Assembly: GCF_016464625.1 (NCBI RefSeq)
Contig: NZ_JAEAGO010000001.1
Location: forward strand, 496,001 to 560,000
DNA length: 64,000 nucleotides
Origin: Penaeicola halotolerans
GTDB lineage: Bacteria; Bacteroidota; Bacteroidia; Cytophagales; Cyclobacteriaceae
Direction of reading: 5' to 3'
Below, piece by piece: positions 28,462 to 36,671 of this stretch. Both the position numbers and the translations under genes were made by a program. The notes under the pieces were generated by a model. That model saw only the letters and a list, made by a program, of their open reading frames with translations, was not told the origin of the DNA and ran no database searches. Position 1 is the stretch's first letter; each line of letters begins with the position of its first letter.

Positions 28462-28794
28462 TCATTCATCTATGTCTATGAGATAGTTTTGATAGGCATT
28501 TTGAAGTTCACTGAGTGCATGTTGATCCTGTTTTTGCTTTGCTAGATTGATGCCCTTTTCGAAGATATTGATGATTTTCGTTTTGTCTTCGAGTAGGTCT
28601 ATCAGATAAGATGCAGCATGCAGATAAGTAGGTAAGTAGTCAGGATGATCTTGTAGCAATTTATCAAAATATAATAAGGCTTTTTGATCATTAGTATTTT
28701 GATATTCAAGGGCTAAAGCATAGATCACAAATGGATCTTTTGGTTCTTCTTGATGAAACTGTAAGAGCTGTTGAATCCTTTCAGAGTTGGGCAT
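28462..28794 (-). CDS. Small TPR protein
   Basis: 110 residues. Two to three tetratricopeptide-like helix pairs: PKDPFVIYALALEYQNTND, KALLYFDKLLQDHPDYLPTYLHAASYLID and KINIFEKGINLAKQK-type. A cytosolic protein-interaction module; no signal peptide. The partner is unknown. Divergent from etfB. A TAAATTTG -7-like octamer lies about 40 bases upstream. Confidence 0.82.
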   Translation of the reverse strand: MPNSERIQQLLQFHQEEPKDPFVIYALALEYQNTNDQKALLYFDKLLQDHPDYLPTYLHAASYLIDLLEDKTKIINIFEKGINLAKQKQDQHALSELQNAYQNYLIDIDE

Positions 28795-28835
28795 TGCTTG
28801 ATTTTTGAAATCTATACTTAATCGTTAAATTCACG

Positions 28836-28843
28836 CAAATTTA
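28836..28843 (-). promoter_or_regulatory. Candidate -7 element (TAAATTTG) of the TPR gene
   Basis: Minus-strand TAAATTTG followed by CG, 41 bases before the ATG. The -33 region is not a clear match. Confidence 0.35.
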
Positions 28844-28870
28844 AATTAAATAAACACATAAATAACTTAT

Positions 28871-29608
28871 ATGAAAATTCTAGTTTGTATCACTCACGTT
28901 CCGGATACGACCTCAAAGATCGCTTTCACGGATAACAATACAAAGTTTGATAAAAATGGTGTACAGTTCATCATAGGTCCTTATGATGATTATGCATTGG
29001 CCAGAGCAGTAGAGTTGAAAGAGGCATCTGGAGGAACGCTAACAGTACTTAATGTAGGTACAGCGGAGACAGAACCTACGATCAGAAAAGCTTTGGCTAT
29101 CGGTGCAGATGATGCTATTCGTGTCAATGCTGAGCCTACAGACTCGTTTTTTGTAGCACAGCAGATTGCAGCGATCGCTAAAGAAAATAACTATGATTTG
29201 ATCTTGATGGGTAGAGAGTCTATCGATTTCAATGGTGGTATGGTACACGGTATGGTAGGTGAGCTTCTAGGCATTCCATCTTTTTCGCCTGTGATGAAGC
29301 TAGATATCGAAGGCAATACAGCTAAGATGGCCAGAGAGATCGAAGGTGGTAAAGAATACTTGGAAGTATCTCTTCCTTTTGTAGCTGGATGCCAGGAGCC
29401 TATCGCTGAGTGGAAAATCCCTAATATGAGAGGTATCATGTCCGCTAGAACGAAACCTTTGAACGTAGTGGAGCCTAGTGGAACAACTGAGAATACAAAA
29501 GTGAGTGAGTTTCAGCTACCTCCCGCGAAAGGTGCGGTGAAGATGTTCACTGTGGATCAAGTAGCAGACTTAGTCAAAGCTTTGAAAAACGAGGCTAAAG
29601 TAATTTAA
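28871..29608 (+). CDS. etfB: Electron transfer flavoprotein, beta subunit
   Basis: 245 residues. Partner of EtfA in the FAD/AMP heterodimer that takes electrons from acyl-CoA dehydrogenases. Family pattern: KILVCITHVPDTTSKI at the N terminus, GPYDDYALARAVELKE, the AMP-binding ALAIGADDAIRV, LMGRESIDFNGGMVHGMVGELLG (signature) and LPFVAGCQEPI. Operon etfB-etfA-bfn, with 32 bases before etfA. Confidence 0.98.
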   Translation: MKILVCITHVPDTTSKIAFTDNNTKFDKNGVQFIIGPYDDYALARAVELKEASGGTLTVLNVGTAETEPTIRKALAIGADDAIRVNAEPTDSFFVAQQIAAIAKENNYDLILMGRESIDFNGGMVHGMVGELLGIPSFSPVMKLDIEGNTAKMAREIEGGKEYLEVSLPFVAGCQEPIAEWKIPNMRGIMSARTKPLNVVEPSGTTENTKVSEFQLPPAKGAVKMFTVDQVADLVKALKNEAKVI

Positions 29609-29640
29609 TCAATCATTGAGTCAAGATAAATAATAGAGAT

Positions 29641-30597
29641 ATGTCAGTATTAGTATTTATAGAAGCAGCCGATGGAGTAGTGAAGAAATCCTCTCTTGAG
29701 GCAGTATCATACGGGTTTAAGTTGGCTGGAGCTTCAGTGACAGCGATTGCCATGGGATCTATTTCATCAGATGAATTGGCCAAAGTAGGAGCAGCAGGAG
29801 CTGCTAAAGTACTTCATATAGCAGATAGTAGATTGGACAATGGTGTCATCCAAGCGTATGCAAGTGCTTTGACGCAGGCTGTTGATAAAACTGGCGCGGA
29901 TACATTGGTATTAGCGACTTCCTCACTGGGTAATGCTGTAGCAGCTAGAGTTGCCGTCAGCATGCAAGCTGCCCTAGTATCTAATGTGGTAGATCTACCA
30001 GAAACAGGTAGTGGCTTCAAAGTAAAAAGAAGTATCTACACTGGTAAGGCTTTTGCCATGACTGAAGTAACTACTGCGAAGAAAATTTTAGCGATCAAAA
30101 AGAATGCAGTCGAGATCAAAGAAGATGGTGCTGCAGCTTCAGTAGAGGCATTAGTAGTGAATCTAACTGATGCAGATTTTGCTGCTAAGATAACTTCAGT
30201 GGATAAAGCGGAGGGAGATGTGTTGCTTCCAGAAGCTGATATCGTAGTATCAGGTGGTAGAGGACTCAAAGGTCCGGAAAACTGGGGCATGATTGAAGAC
30301 CTTGCCAAATCTCTTGGTGCCGCTACAGGCTGTTCTAAGCCAGTTTCTGACATGGATTGGAGACCTCACCATGAACACGTAGGCCAGACTGGTGTGAAAG
30401 TTAGTCCATCTTTATATATTGCAGTCGGAATCTCAGGAGCGATACAGCATTTAGCGGGTGTCAACTCTTCCAAATATATCGTAGTGGTCAATAAAGACCC
30501 GGAAGCACCATTTTTCAAGGCTGCTGATTACGGTATTGCAGGAGATGCTTTTGAAGTACTTCCGAAACTAACTGAAGCCATCAAAGCAGCCAAATAA
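29641..30597 (+). CDS. etfA: Electron transfer flavoprotein, alpha subunit
   Basis: 318 residues. Holds the FAD. The C-terminal signature is intact: VVSGGRGLKGPENWGMIEDLA, LGAATGCSKPVSDMDWRPHHEHVGQTG and YIAVGISGAIQHLAG, then INKDPEAPFFKAADYGIAGD-type end (VNKDPEAP). Acts with etfB and fits the dienoyl-CoA reductase and acyl-CoA-binding protein in this window. Confidence 0.98.
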   Translation: MSVLVFIEAADGVVKKSSLEAVSYGFKLAGASVTAIAMGSISSDELAKVGAAGAAKVLHIADSRLDNGVIQAYASALTQAVDKTGADTLVLATSSLGNAVAARVAVSMQAALVSNVVDLPETGSGFKVKRSIYTGKAFAMTEVTTAKKILAIKKNAVEIKEDGAAASVEALVVNLTDADFAAKITSVDKAEGDVLLPEADIVVSGGRGLKGPENWGMIEDLAKSLGAATGCSKPVSDMDWRPHHEHVGQTGVKVSPSLYIAVGISGAIQHLAGVNSSKYIVVVNKDPEAPFFKAADYGIAGDAFEVLPKLTEAIKAAK

Positions 30598-30601
30598 TAA
30601 A

Positions 30602-31189
30602 GTGAGCAAAATTGAATTAGAAATTCTGGGTCTCTCCTCAAGTCAATCTCAGGCAGGTTCTTTTGCCTTGGTACTTGGAGAGAGCAATGGAAATAGAAGA
30701 TTGCCTATCATCATCGGGATGTTCGAAGCACAAGCGATTGCGATAGAGATCGAAAAGATCATGCCTAATAGGCCCATGACTCATGACTTGTTCAAGTCAT
30801 TTGCTTCAGGTTTTGGCTTTTCGATTGATCATATCATGATCTCTAGCCTCAAGGAAGGAGTGTTTTATGCAAAGATCGTGTGTCATAGTGGTACTAAAAA
30901 GCTAGAGATAGATGCGCGCCCATCTGATGCCATAGCGATAGCAGTGCGTTTCAATGCACCAATCTTTAGCAATGAGCAAGTATTGTCAGAGGCAGGCATT
31001 CTATTTACAGAAGGAGAAGAGGAGGAAGGTATCAAGCCTGAAGCTACTCCAGCCAAAAAATCTAGTTCGGATGCTTCTTACAAAGATTTCTCTTTAGAAA
31101 AGCTACATGAGCTACTAGATCAAGCACTTGAGAAAGAAGACTATGAAGTAGCTGCTAAGATTAGAGATGAGATCAATAGGAGAAACTAA
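30602..31189 (+). CDS. Bifunctional nuclease (DUF151) with C-terminal UVR motif
   Basis: 195 residues, start GTG four bases after the etfA stop. The BFN domain (about 1-135) shows LGLSSSQSQAGSFALVLGE, RRLPIIIGMFEAQAIAIEIE, RPMTHDLFKSF, and DARPSDAIAIAVRFNAPIF, the conserved core. A UvrB/UvrC-type helix hairpin closes the protein (LHELLDQALEKEDYEVAAKIRDEI). Members show DNase and RNase activity in plants and Mycobacterium; the role here is unknown. Third gene of the etf operon. Ends at a perfect hairpin. Confidence 0.93.
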   Translation: MSKIELEILGLSSSQSQAGSFALVLGESNGNRRLPIIIGMFEAQAIAIEIEKIMPNRPMTHDLFKSFASGFGFSIDHIMISSLKEGVFYAKIVCHSGTKKLEIDARPSDAIAIAVRFNAPIFSNEQVLSEAGILFTEGEEEEGIKPEATPAKKSSSDASYKDFSLEKLHELLDQALEKEDYEVAAKIRDEINRRN

Positions 31190-31210
31190 TAAAGTTCATT
31201 AAACAGTATA

Positions 31211-31248
31211 TAATACGAAAAGCCATCTGCAAGGATGGCTTTTCGTAT
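31211..31248. terminator. Bidirectional terminator after the bifunctional nuclease gene
   Basis: Perfect 16-base stem AATACGAAAAGCCATC / GATGGCTTTTCGTATT with a six-base loop. One of the longest perfect stems in the window; also placed to stop the XRE gene from the other side. Confidence 0.85.
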
Positions 31249-31260
31249 TTAATTGACCTT

Positions 31261-31464
31261 TTATTCATCTTCTAACTCTAATTCAAATAATTGATTAACA
31301 GATACTTCAAACACTTTTGATAATTTTAAAGCAAGTACAGTAGAAGGAACATACCTATTAGCCTCTATAGAATTGATTGTCTGTCTAGATACACCTATTT
31401 CTTTAGCTAAATCTTCTTGAGTGAAGTTTTTTATAGCACGATGGATCTTCAGTGTATTTTTCAT
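31261..31464 (-). CDS. Small XRE-family HTH regulator
   Basis: 67 residues, almost entirely a Cro/CI-type helix-turn-helix: HRAIKNFTQEDLAKEIGVSRQTINSIEANRYVPSTVLALKLSKVFEVSVNQLFELE. No sensor domain. Its ATG overlaps the stop of the membrane-protein gene by one base (TAATG), so the two are translationally coupled. Such pairs usually autoregulate, and the membrane partner may modulate the regulator; that is inference. Confidence 0.92.
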   Translation of the reverse strand: MKNTLKIHRAIKNFTQEDLAKEIGVSRQTINSIEANRYVPSTVLALKLSKVFEVSVNQLFELELEDE

Positions 31465-31862
31465 TAACGAGATTTTTTCAATATGTAATACATGAAGAAA
31501 TAGACTATATGCATCGATATCAATAAAGCAAATACATCTTTGTATGATGAACTGCTTTCAAAAACTAAATTGATTACAGGCTCTATGATTACGCTTACAC
31601 TTCCAAATAAAAATGCTGCTGTATATGCTTTAAATCTGAGCTTTATAGTCAGTTCGTCTTCATCCTTATCTTTAGTGATCGCTAGTAAAGTAAGGGATAA
31701 TAACAGACTCGATATGAAAATTTCTTTTGTCACTGCTTTATCCAAGCCTACTATCCCAGAAATGGATAATACAGTAACTATAATACTAAGGCCTAAAATC
31801 GAGTAAGCTAGCTTTTTGAATTTTGCTGGAAGTAGATTTAGATCTTTTTGCTTCGTAGTCAT
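31464..31862 (-). CDS. Four-helix membrane protein paired with the XRE regulator
   Basis: 132 residues. Four predicted membrane helices (about 18-37, 47-63, 83-103, 112-129) and a charged cytosolic loop after the second (KDKDEDELTIKLRFKAY). The DE-x-x-I-x-x-R pattern before the third helix is typical of DUF2178-like proteins often encoded beside small XRE regulators. No enzymatic motif. The regulator gene follows directly. Confidence 0.75.
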   Translation of the reverse strand: MTTKQKDLNLLPAKFKKLAYSILGLSIIVTVLSISGIVGLDKAVTKEIFISSLLLSLTLLAITKDKDEDELTIKLRFKAYTAAFLFGSVSVIIEPVINLVFESSSSYKDVFALLISMHIVYFFMYYILKKSR

Positions 31863-31955
31863 AATACGTTTTTTATGTAAAGTATATTTATCTTTATGAC
31901 AAATATACTTTACATTTTTATTGTTCCAAATCTGTTAATAGATATTTTTTTAACA

Positions 31956-31986
31956 AAAAAACACCAACCCTTTCGAGCTGGTGCTT
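31956..31986 (-). terminator. Terminator of the DEAD-box helicase gene
   Basis: On the minus strand an imperfect stem with outer CACCA / TGGTG pairs, followed by TTTTTTTG. Confidence 0.7.
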
Positions 31987-32009
31987 CATCAACCTTATTT
32001 TAACCTTGC

Positions 32010-33782
32010 TTATTTAACTTCTTTAGAGAACTCTACATTGACAGTTTTGCCTTTGATTTGGTTCTTGTTCATGACACGTAGTACATTGTCTACATCAGCC
32101 ATAGGGACATCTACAAAAGTGTAAGAATCAAAGATATCGATCTCACCGATTCTGTTTCCAGCTAGGCCAGTTTCTCCTGCGATGGCACCTACGATGTCAC
32201 CAGGTCTGATTTTGCTTGACTTTCCGACATTGATGAAGAGTCTTCCCATCTTCTCAGTATTGATACGTGTTCTGCTCGCTCCACCTCTGTCACCTCTATC
32301 TGATCGTCCACCTCTGTCTCTATCTCTTCCACGACCTTCGCTTCTATCAGCTCTAGGACCTCTATCTCTATCGCGCCCACGATCTCCTCGGCCTTCGCGT
32401 CCAAATCGATCTCCACGACCTTCGCTACGCTCACGGCCTTCACCTCTCTTGTTTTCAAATGAGATATCCTCAAGTTGCTCACTGCTTTCTCCCACAATCA
32501 TTTTGAGTAAAGAAGCGGTGATCGTCATATGATCCAAGCCTTCGAAGATCATCTCTTCAATGATTTGCTTGTATTGAACCATATCACCACCTTTCGAGAT
32601 CGTAGTTTTGATGGTATTGACTACATTTTGTCTCTTGAGATCGATCAGTTCTGCTACTGAAGGAGGAGACTTACGCTCTATTTTTGACTTAGTATATGCT
32701 TCTATTTCTCTTAGTCTTCGAGATTCTCTTTGACCAGTGATAAATGAGATGGCTTTACCTGATCTGCCTGCTCTACCAGTTCTACCGATTCTGTGTACAT
32801 AGTACTCCTCATCTAACGGTAGATCATAGTTGAACACGCCATCTACATTGTCAACATCAATACCTCTGGCCGCTACGTCTGTAGCCACTAGGATGTTAAC
32901 GTTTCCAGTTCTAAACTTACTCATCACGCGGTTACGCTGTGCTTGGCTCAAGTCACCGTGTAGTGCCTCTGCTCCATAGCCTCTAGAGATCAATGTCTCA
33001 GTGACTTCATCTACACCACGTTTCGTGTTACAGAATACAAGCATCAACTTCAAGTTGTGCAAGTCTATGAGTCTAGTCATCAATTCTAGCTTCAAGCTAT
33101 CTTTGACTTCGTAGTACGTCTGTTCTATGTTAGATACTGTAAGCTCCTTTTTGATCACTTTCACGATCTCAGGATTTTTCTGATACTTTCTAGTCAAGTC
33201 CATAATAGGCTTGGCCATAGTCGCAGAGAAAAATACTGTTTGAGGATTTGATTGCATTTTGCTCAAAATCTCCTCGATATCCTCTCTAAAGCCCATGTCG
33301 AGCATTTCATCAGCTTCGTCTAATACGATAGCCCTGATCTCATCCATCCAAAGAGTACCCCTGTTGATGTGATCGATCACTCTACCTGGAGTACCTACAA
33401 CGATCTGAACGCCTCTTTTGAGGGCACGAATTTGTTTGTCGATAGGATCACCACCATAGATAGGAAGTGAATTTACTTTTGGTAAGTATTTAGAAAGTTT
33501 TTTGACTTCACCAGAAACTTGGATAGCAAGCTCTCTTGTAGGACACAATACCAACACCTGCGTTTGCTTGATGTTAGGATCGATCGAGTTTAGCATAGGA
33601 ATGCTAAATGCTGCTGTTTTACCGGTACCTGTTTGTGCTTGACCTATGACATCTCTGCCTTCTAAGAGGTGAGGAATAGCCATAGCTTGGATAGGAGAGG
33701 GATGGACATAGCCCATTTCTTCCACTGCCTTAAGAATTTCACTTGAAATCCCAAGGTCTGAGAATTTAATTTCTTCGTTCAT
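32010..33782 (-). CDS. DEAD-box RNA helicase with RG-rich linker and DbpA-type RNA-binding domain
   Basis: 590 residues, CsdA/DeaD-like. Unwinds RNA in ribosome assembly and mRNA decay, often induced by cold. Q motif near the start (FSDLGISSEILKAVEEMGYVHPSPIQ), motif I AQTGTGKT, Ia PTRELA, Ib GTPGRVIDH, II DEAD, III SAT, then helicase C with VATDVAARGIDV and HRIGRTGRAGR. Residues about 445-510 are an Arg/Gly/Asp-rich low-complexity stretch. The C-terminal about 75 residues (RLFINVGKSSKIRPGDIVGAI...) form the DbpA RNA-binding domain. The leader before the start contains a large hairpin, listed separately. Confidence 0.96.
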   Translation of the reverse strand: MNEEIKFSDLGISSEILKAVEEMGYVHPSPIQAMAIPHLLEGRDVIGQAQTGTGKTAAFSIPMLNSIDPNIKQTQVLVLCPTRELAIQVSGEVKKLSKYLPKVNSLPIYGGDPIDKQIRALKRGVQIVVGTPGRVIDHINRGTLWMDEIRAIVLDEADEMLDMGFREDIEEILSKMQSNPQTVFFSATMAKPIMDLTRKYQKNPEIVKVIKKELTVSNIEQTYYEVKDSLKLELMTRLIDLHNLKLMLVFCNTKRGVDEVTETLISRGYGAEALHGDLSQAQRNRVMSKFRTGNVNILVATDVAARGIDVDNVDGVFNYDLPLDEEYYVHRIGRTGRAGRSGKAISFITGQRESRRLREIEAYTKSKIERKSPPSVAELIDLKRQNVVNTIKTTISKGGDMVQYKQIIEEMIFEGLDHMTITASLLKMIVGESSEQLEDISFENKRGEGRERSEGRGDRFGREGRGDRGRDRDRGPRADRSEGRGRDRDRGGRSDRGDRGGASRTRINTEKMGRLFINVGKSSKIRPGDIVGAIAGETGLAGNRIGEIDIFDSYTFVDVPMADVDNVLRVMNKNQIKGKTVNVEFSKEVK

Positions 33783-33792
33783 TAGTAAATTT

Positions 33793-33861
33793 TTTCTGTT
33801 TGCCTTTTCACCTTCGACTTCCTATACCTGCATAACCCTGTGAAAAGCAATGAAACAGAAA
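33793..33861 (-). promoter_or_regulatory. Long hairpin in the 5' leader of the DEAD-box helicase gene
   Basis: Two nested inverted repeats: outer TTTCTGTTT (33793-33801) with AAACAGAAA (33853-33861), inner GCCTTTTCAC (33802-33811) with GTGAAAAGC (33840-33848). They are stacked apart from one extra C and a four-base bulge, and enclose a 28-base loop. The structure ends about 10 bases before the ATG and is transcribed with the gene. It has no T-run and so is not a terminator. A cis-acting control of translation is likely, for example temperature sensing or autoregulation by the helicase (inference). Confidence 0.6.
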
Positions 33862-33924
33862 GAAATCTTTGGTGAACACTTCTAGTTCTTAAATAAGATC
33901 TTTTGAATTATTTAAAAACTGACG

Positions 33925-33932
33925 CAAAATTA
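33925..33932 (-). promoter_or_regulatory. Candidate -7 element (TAATTTTG) of the helicase gene
   Basis: Minus-strand TAATTTTG followed by CG, about 143 bases before the ATG. A TTTG lies 14 bases upstream, closer than usual, so the -33 match is imperfect. It would give a leader of about 135 bases containing the hairpin. Confidence 0.4.
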
Positions 33933-33993
33933 AGTGTAATATTCTACAAATCCTAATTTGGTAAAATATTATTCGATTGGGGTTGTTTTTAGC

Positions 33994-34251
33994 TTATTTA
34001 TTAGCCAGTTTTTCTATCAGTGAAATGTAAGCTTGCATAGCCTCTTCTGCACTTGTCCCAGCTAAGCCAGCCCAGGCATTGTACTTAGCAGCTGCTACAA
34101 AATCAAAGCCTCCAGGTCGTTCTGTTTTGTTGTCACCTTCAGTAGCTTGCTTGAATAAGCTGTAGATTTTGAGTAGGTCCTCATTAGATGGTCGCTCAGT
34201 GAGTGTTTTAGATTTGGCTACAGCCGCCTCAAATTGTTCTTGAGTAGTCAT
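33994..34251 (-). CDS. Acyl-CoA-binding protein
   Basis: 85 residues, the normal size for ACBP. Binds long-chain acyl-CoA in the cytosol. Family signature is visible: FEAAVAKSKTLTERPSNEDLLKIYSLFKQATEGDN, then RPGGFDFVAAAKYNAWAGLAG with the ligand-binding Tyr/Lys residues, then a closing helix EEAMQAYISLIEKL. Common in eukaryotes, patchy in bacteria, but widespread in Bacteroidota. Lies between M56 and helicase genes on the same strand with wide gaps; probably monocistronic. Confidence 0.95.
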   Translation of the reverse strand: MTTQEQFEAAVAKSKTLTERPSNEDLLKIYSLFKQATEGDNKTERPGGFDFVAAAKYNAWAGLAGTSAEEAMQAYISLIEKLANK

Positions 34252-34335
34252 AGAAACTGAATATTGAATTTTAGTTTCCGAAAGATATTGAGTGATTCAT
34301 AAATTTAAAAGCGTTGAGAAAGGATTTTATGTAAA

Positions 34336-34368
34336 AAAAGAAGCGTTTGAACTTCAAACGCTTCTTTT
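34336..34368. terminator. Bidirectional hairpin between the ACBP and M56 genes
   Basis: Perfect 16-base arms AAAAGAAGCGTTTGAA / TTCAAACGCTTCTTTT around one base. Ends the M56 transcript. Confidence 0.88.
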
Positions 34369-34391
34369 AATCCTAACGTAACAAATAGCTC

Positions 34392-36671
34392 TTACTTCAA
34401 TGTTACAAGAACTACTCCATTATTCGCTTGATCTCCAAATTTTCTAACATACTCAGCTGCAGATGATGCTTTGATGATTTCAAAAGATTGGATTTTATTT
34501 CCATCTATTGATTTTAAATAAGATTCAGTAACCTTTTTGCCATCAACCAAGAACAATGGCTTAGTCCCATCAACCTGTGATACGGATATATTACCTATTT
34601 GCTGAGTATTCACTCTTTTAGGGTTGTCAAACTTTACTTGTCTGATATCAGCCGATCTGAGAGCCTGAAGGACATCTGAGATGGTGCCAGCCTCATGCTG
34701 TCCTACAGTTTTGAGAGTAGCGGTCAAAGTTTCATTAGGATATTGCTTCTTTAAGTCAACCAACGTTCGCTCCAGATTTTCCATAAGGACTTCTTGATTG
34801 TTGATCATTAGTTTGTCTGAGGCATTGATATTGATAACAATATCCTTTTCCTTTTTCTTTTCGAGTGGTATTTCGATGACTTCTAGAAACTCACCATCTG
34901 CAGAAGTTTTTTTCTTAGCCTGAGTTTCTGTGATAGGAATCTCGATCACTTCAGGAAATTCATCTGAGACAGCTCCTTTATTAGCATCTCCACCAAGTTT
35001 AAATCTGATAGGGAGTCTCATCATGACATTCACTGGACGTCCTCTTTGGGTACCTGGTTCCCATTTTGGAGCTTCTTTGATGACTCGTATAGCTTCTGCA
35101 TCTATACTTTTGCTTACACCTTTCATTACTTTAGGGTCAGCAAGCGATCCATCTTTCTGCACGATAAAACTCAAGTAAACAGTTCCTTCTATACCTTCAT
35201 TTCTAGCGACTTCTGGATATTTGACATTCTTGCTAAGGTAGTCTAGCCAGCCTTCCATACCACCTGCTGGATTGGGAGAATTGTCCACATATTCGAAAAC
35301 TTCATCGCTATTATACGCTAAGGGCTTGAGGTGATCAGTATGCACTTTGATATTAACGACTTTTCCATCACTAGGTATGTCAAAAGTGAAACGGATACTT
35401 TGCTCTGAAGCGATATTTTTACCGTTTTCTTGTGCAGGGTTCCAAGCTGGCATAGAGGATATCAGTCGAATCGCTTCTTCATTACAGCCACCACCTATAC
35501 CTCTTTTGATAGTAGGATTGACGATCTTGCCATTAGCATCTACTACAAATGCTACCTCTACTGTACCCATGATCCGCTCTCTTCGAGCTTCTAGTGGATA
35601 GTTGACGTTTGAACTCAAGTATCGATTGAGGGCTTCTAGTCCATTTGCTGGCTGGGCAGAAACGTAGGTGGTATCTGATACACTTGCCGAAATACTTTCA
35701 ACAGTAGAAGGGGCTGAGAAGCTATCTAGTACTTCAACAGCCTCAGGCTGTACCGATTTAAAGCTCACTAGGAACATCATGCCTAGTAGTACGGGGATGA
35801 CCATTAGCAGCTTGCTAACGGGCACATGGTTTTGATTTTTCATCATTTTGACTCTTTTTAGGGTTAAGGACTTTGCGAAATAATTACCAAGTGGTAAGTC
35901 CAAACCTTTAAAGGCCATCTTTACGATCAATTTTGTATAGTCTTCACGACTTGCAGCGTGCTTTACGACAGATTCATCTGCCAAGTATTCATGTGTGTCT
36001 GCTGCTGCTGTTTTGAGTAGATACACGAGTGGGTTGAACCAAAAGAATATACAGATTAATTCAAAAAAGATCACATCAAAACTGTGTTTTTGCTTGATGT
36101 GTTCTAGCTCATGATGAAGTATCTGATTTCTTTCTCGTTCACTTAATTTGGTGTCGTAGTTCCAAAATAAGTAATCCCAAAAGGAGAAAATAGGAGTGTT
36201 ACCATGAGTAGGGACATCATAGTAATCTTCTTTAAGTATGTATTTGGTTTGATACCAACCTTGTCGAATGAGTTGTTTGAGTTGACAAATTTGATAAGCA
36301 AAGCGAATTAATAACAAGCCAGTAATAATGCCATATACTAGTAATATATAATCAAATGCATCCCAAAGCATGGGAAGTCTTTTGCTTTCTACTGTGAACT
36401 CAGGTAGTTTATAGTTCTGAGCGATGGTTTCCGCTTGTTGATAATCATAGTTGATCACATCAAATAGGGGAAATACCTCTATACTTGGTTTTTCAAAGGC
36501 TACAGGAATTTCCAGTAGGGGTAAAGAAAAAGCAATGATTGGAGCCAATAGAAGATAGCTTCTATTGAAGACCAAGGCTTTTTCCCTTTTCAAAAAACAA
36601 TAGTAGAAAAGGTAAAGTACCAATAAGCAAAAGGTGCTTTGAAAAATATAGTTACTTAGTAGTGTTATCAT
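34392..36671 (-). CDS. BlaR1-type M56 metallopeptidase fused to two TonB domains, an ExbD-like and a plug-like domain
   Basis: 759 residues. Membrane helices around 5-25, 38-55, 105-125, 200-220 and 285-303 frame an M56 peptidase domain with the zinc motif HELEH at 187-191 and a downstream Glu228. C-terminal to the last helix come two TonB C-terminal domains (about 343-432 and 469-560; each has YPxxAR...GTVxxxFxVxxxG...IR). Then a segment at about 609-682 with the ExbD/TolR periplasmic pattern (INASDKLMINNQEV...SDVLQALRSADIRQVKF), and finally a SusC-type plug fragment at 698-758 (PLFLVDGKKV...NNGVVLVTL). M56-TonB proteins are common in Bacteroidota; the ExbD-like part is my reading. Start overlaps the blaI-like gene by 20 bases. 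Confidence 0.88.
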   Translation of the reverse strand: MITLLSNYIFQSTFCLLVLYLFYYCFLKREKALVFNRSYLLLAPIIAFSLPLLEIPVAFEKPSIEVFPLFDVINYDYQQAETIAQNYKLPEFTVESKRLPMLWDAFDYILLVYGIITGLLLIRFAYQICQLKQLIRQGWYQTKYILKEDYYDVPTHGNTPIFSFWDYLFWNYDTKLSERERNQILHHELEHIKQKHSFDVIFFELICIFFWFNPLVYLLKTAAADTHEYLADESVVKHAASREDYTKLIVKMAFKGLDLPLGNYFAKSLTLKRVKMMKNQNHVPVSKLLMVIPVLLGMMFLVSFKSVQPEAVEVLDSFSAPSTVESISASVSDTTYVSAQPANGLEALNRYLSSNVNYPLEARRERIMGTVEVAFVVDANGKIVNPTIKRGIGGGCNEEAIRLISSMPAWNPAQENGKNIASEQSIRFTFDIPSDGKVVNIKVHTDHLKPLAYNSDEVFEYVDNSPNPAGGMEGWLDYLSKNVKYPEVARNEGIEGTVYLSFIVQKDGSLADPKVMKGVSKSIDAEAIRVIKEAPKWEPGTQRGRPVNVMMRLPIRFKLGGDANKGAVSDEFPEVIEIPITETQAKKKTSADGEFLEVIEIPLEKKKEKDIVININASDKLMINNQEVLMENLERTLVDLKKQYPNETLTATLKTVGQHEAGTISDVLQALRSADIRQVKFDNPKRVNTQQIGNISVSQVDGTKPLFLVDGKKVTESYLKSIDGNKIQSFEIIKASSAAEYVRKFGDQANNGVVLVTLK

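Noticed and set aside
32182..32532. Open frames overlapping the RG-rich part of the helicase gene in other frames
   Set aside because: Their composition (Ser/Arg/Pro or Glu/Val repeats) just mirrors the repetitive codons of the linker.
34392..36671. Beta-lactam resistance sensor (BlaR1)
   Set aside because: The M56 domain is followed by TonB-type domains and no penicillin-binding domain, and no beta-lactamase gene is nearby.
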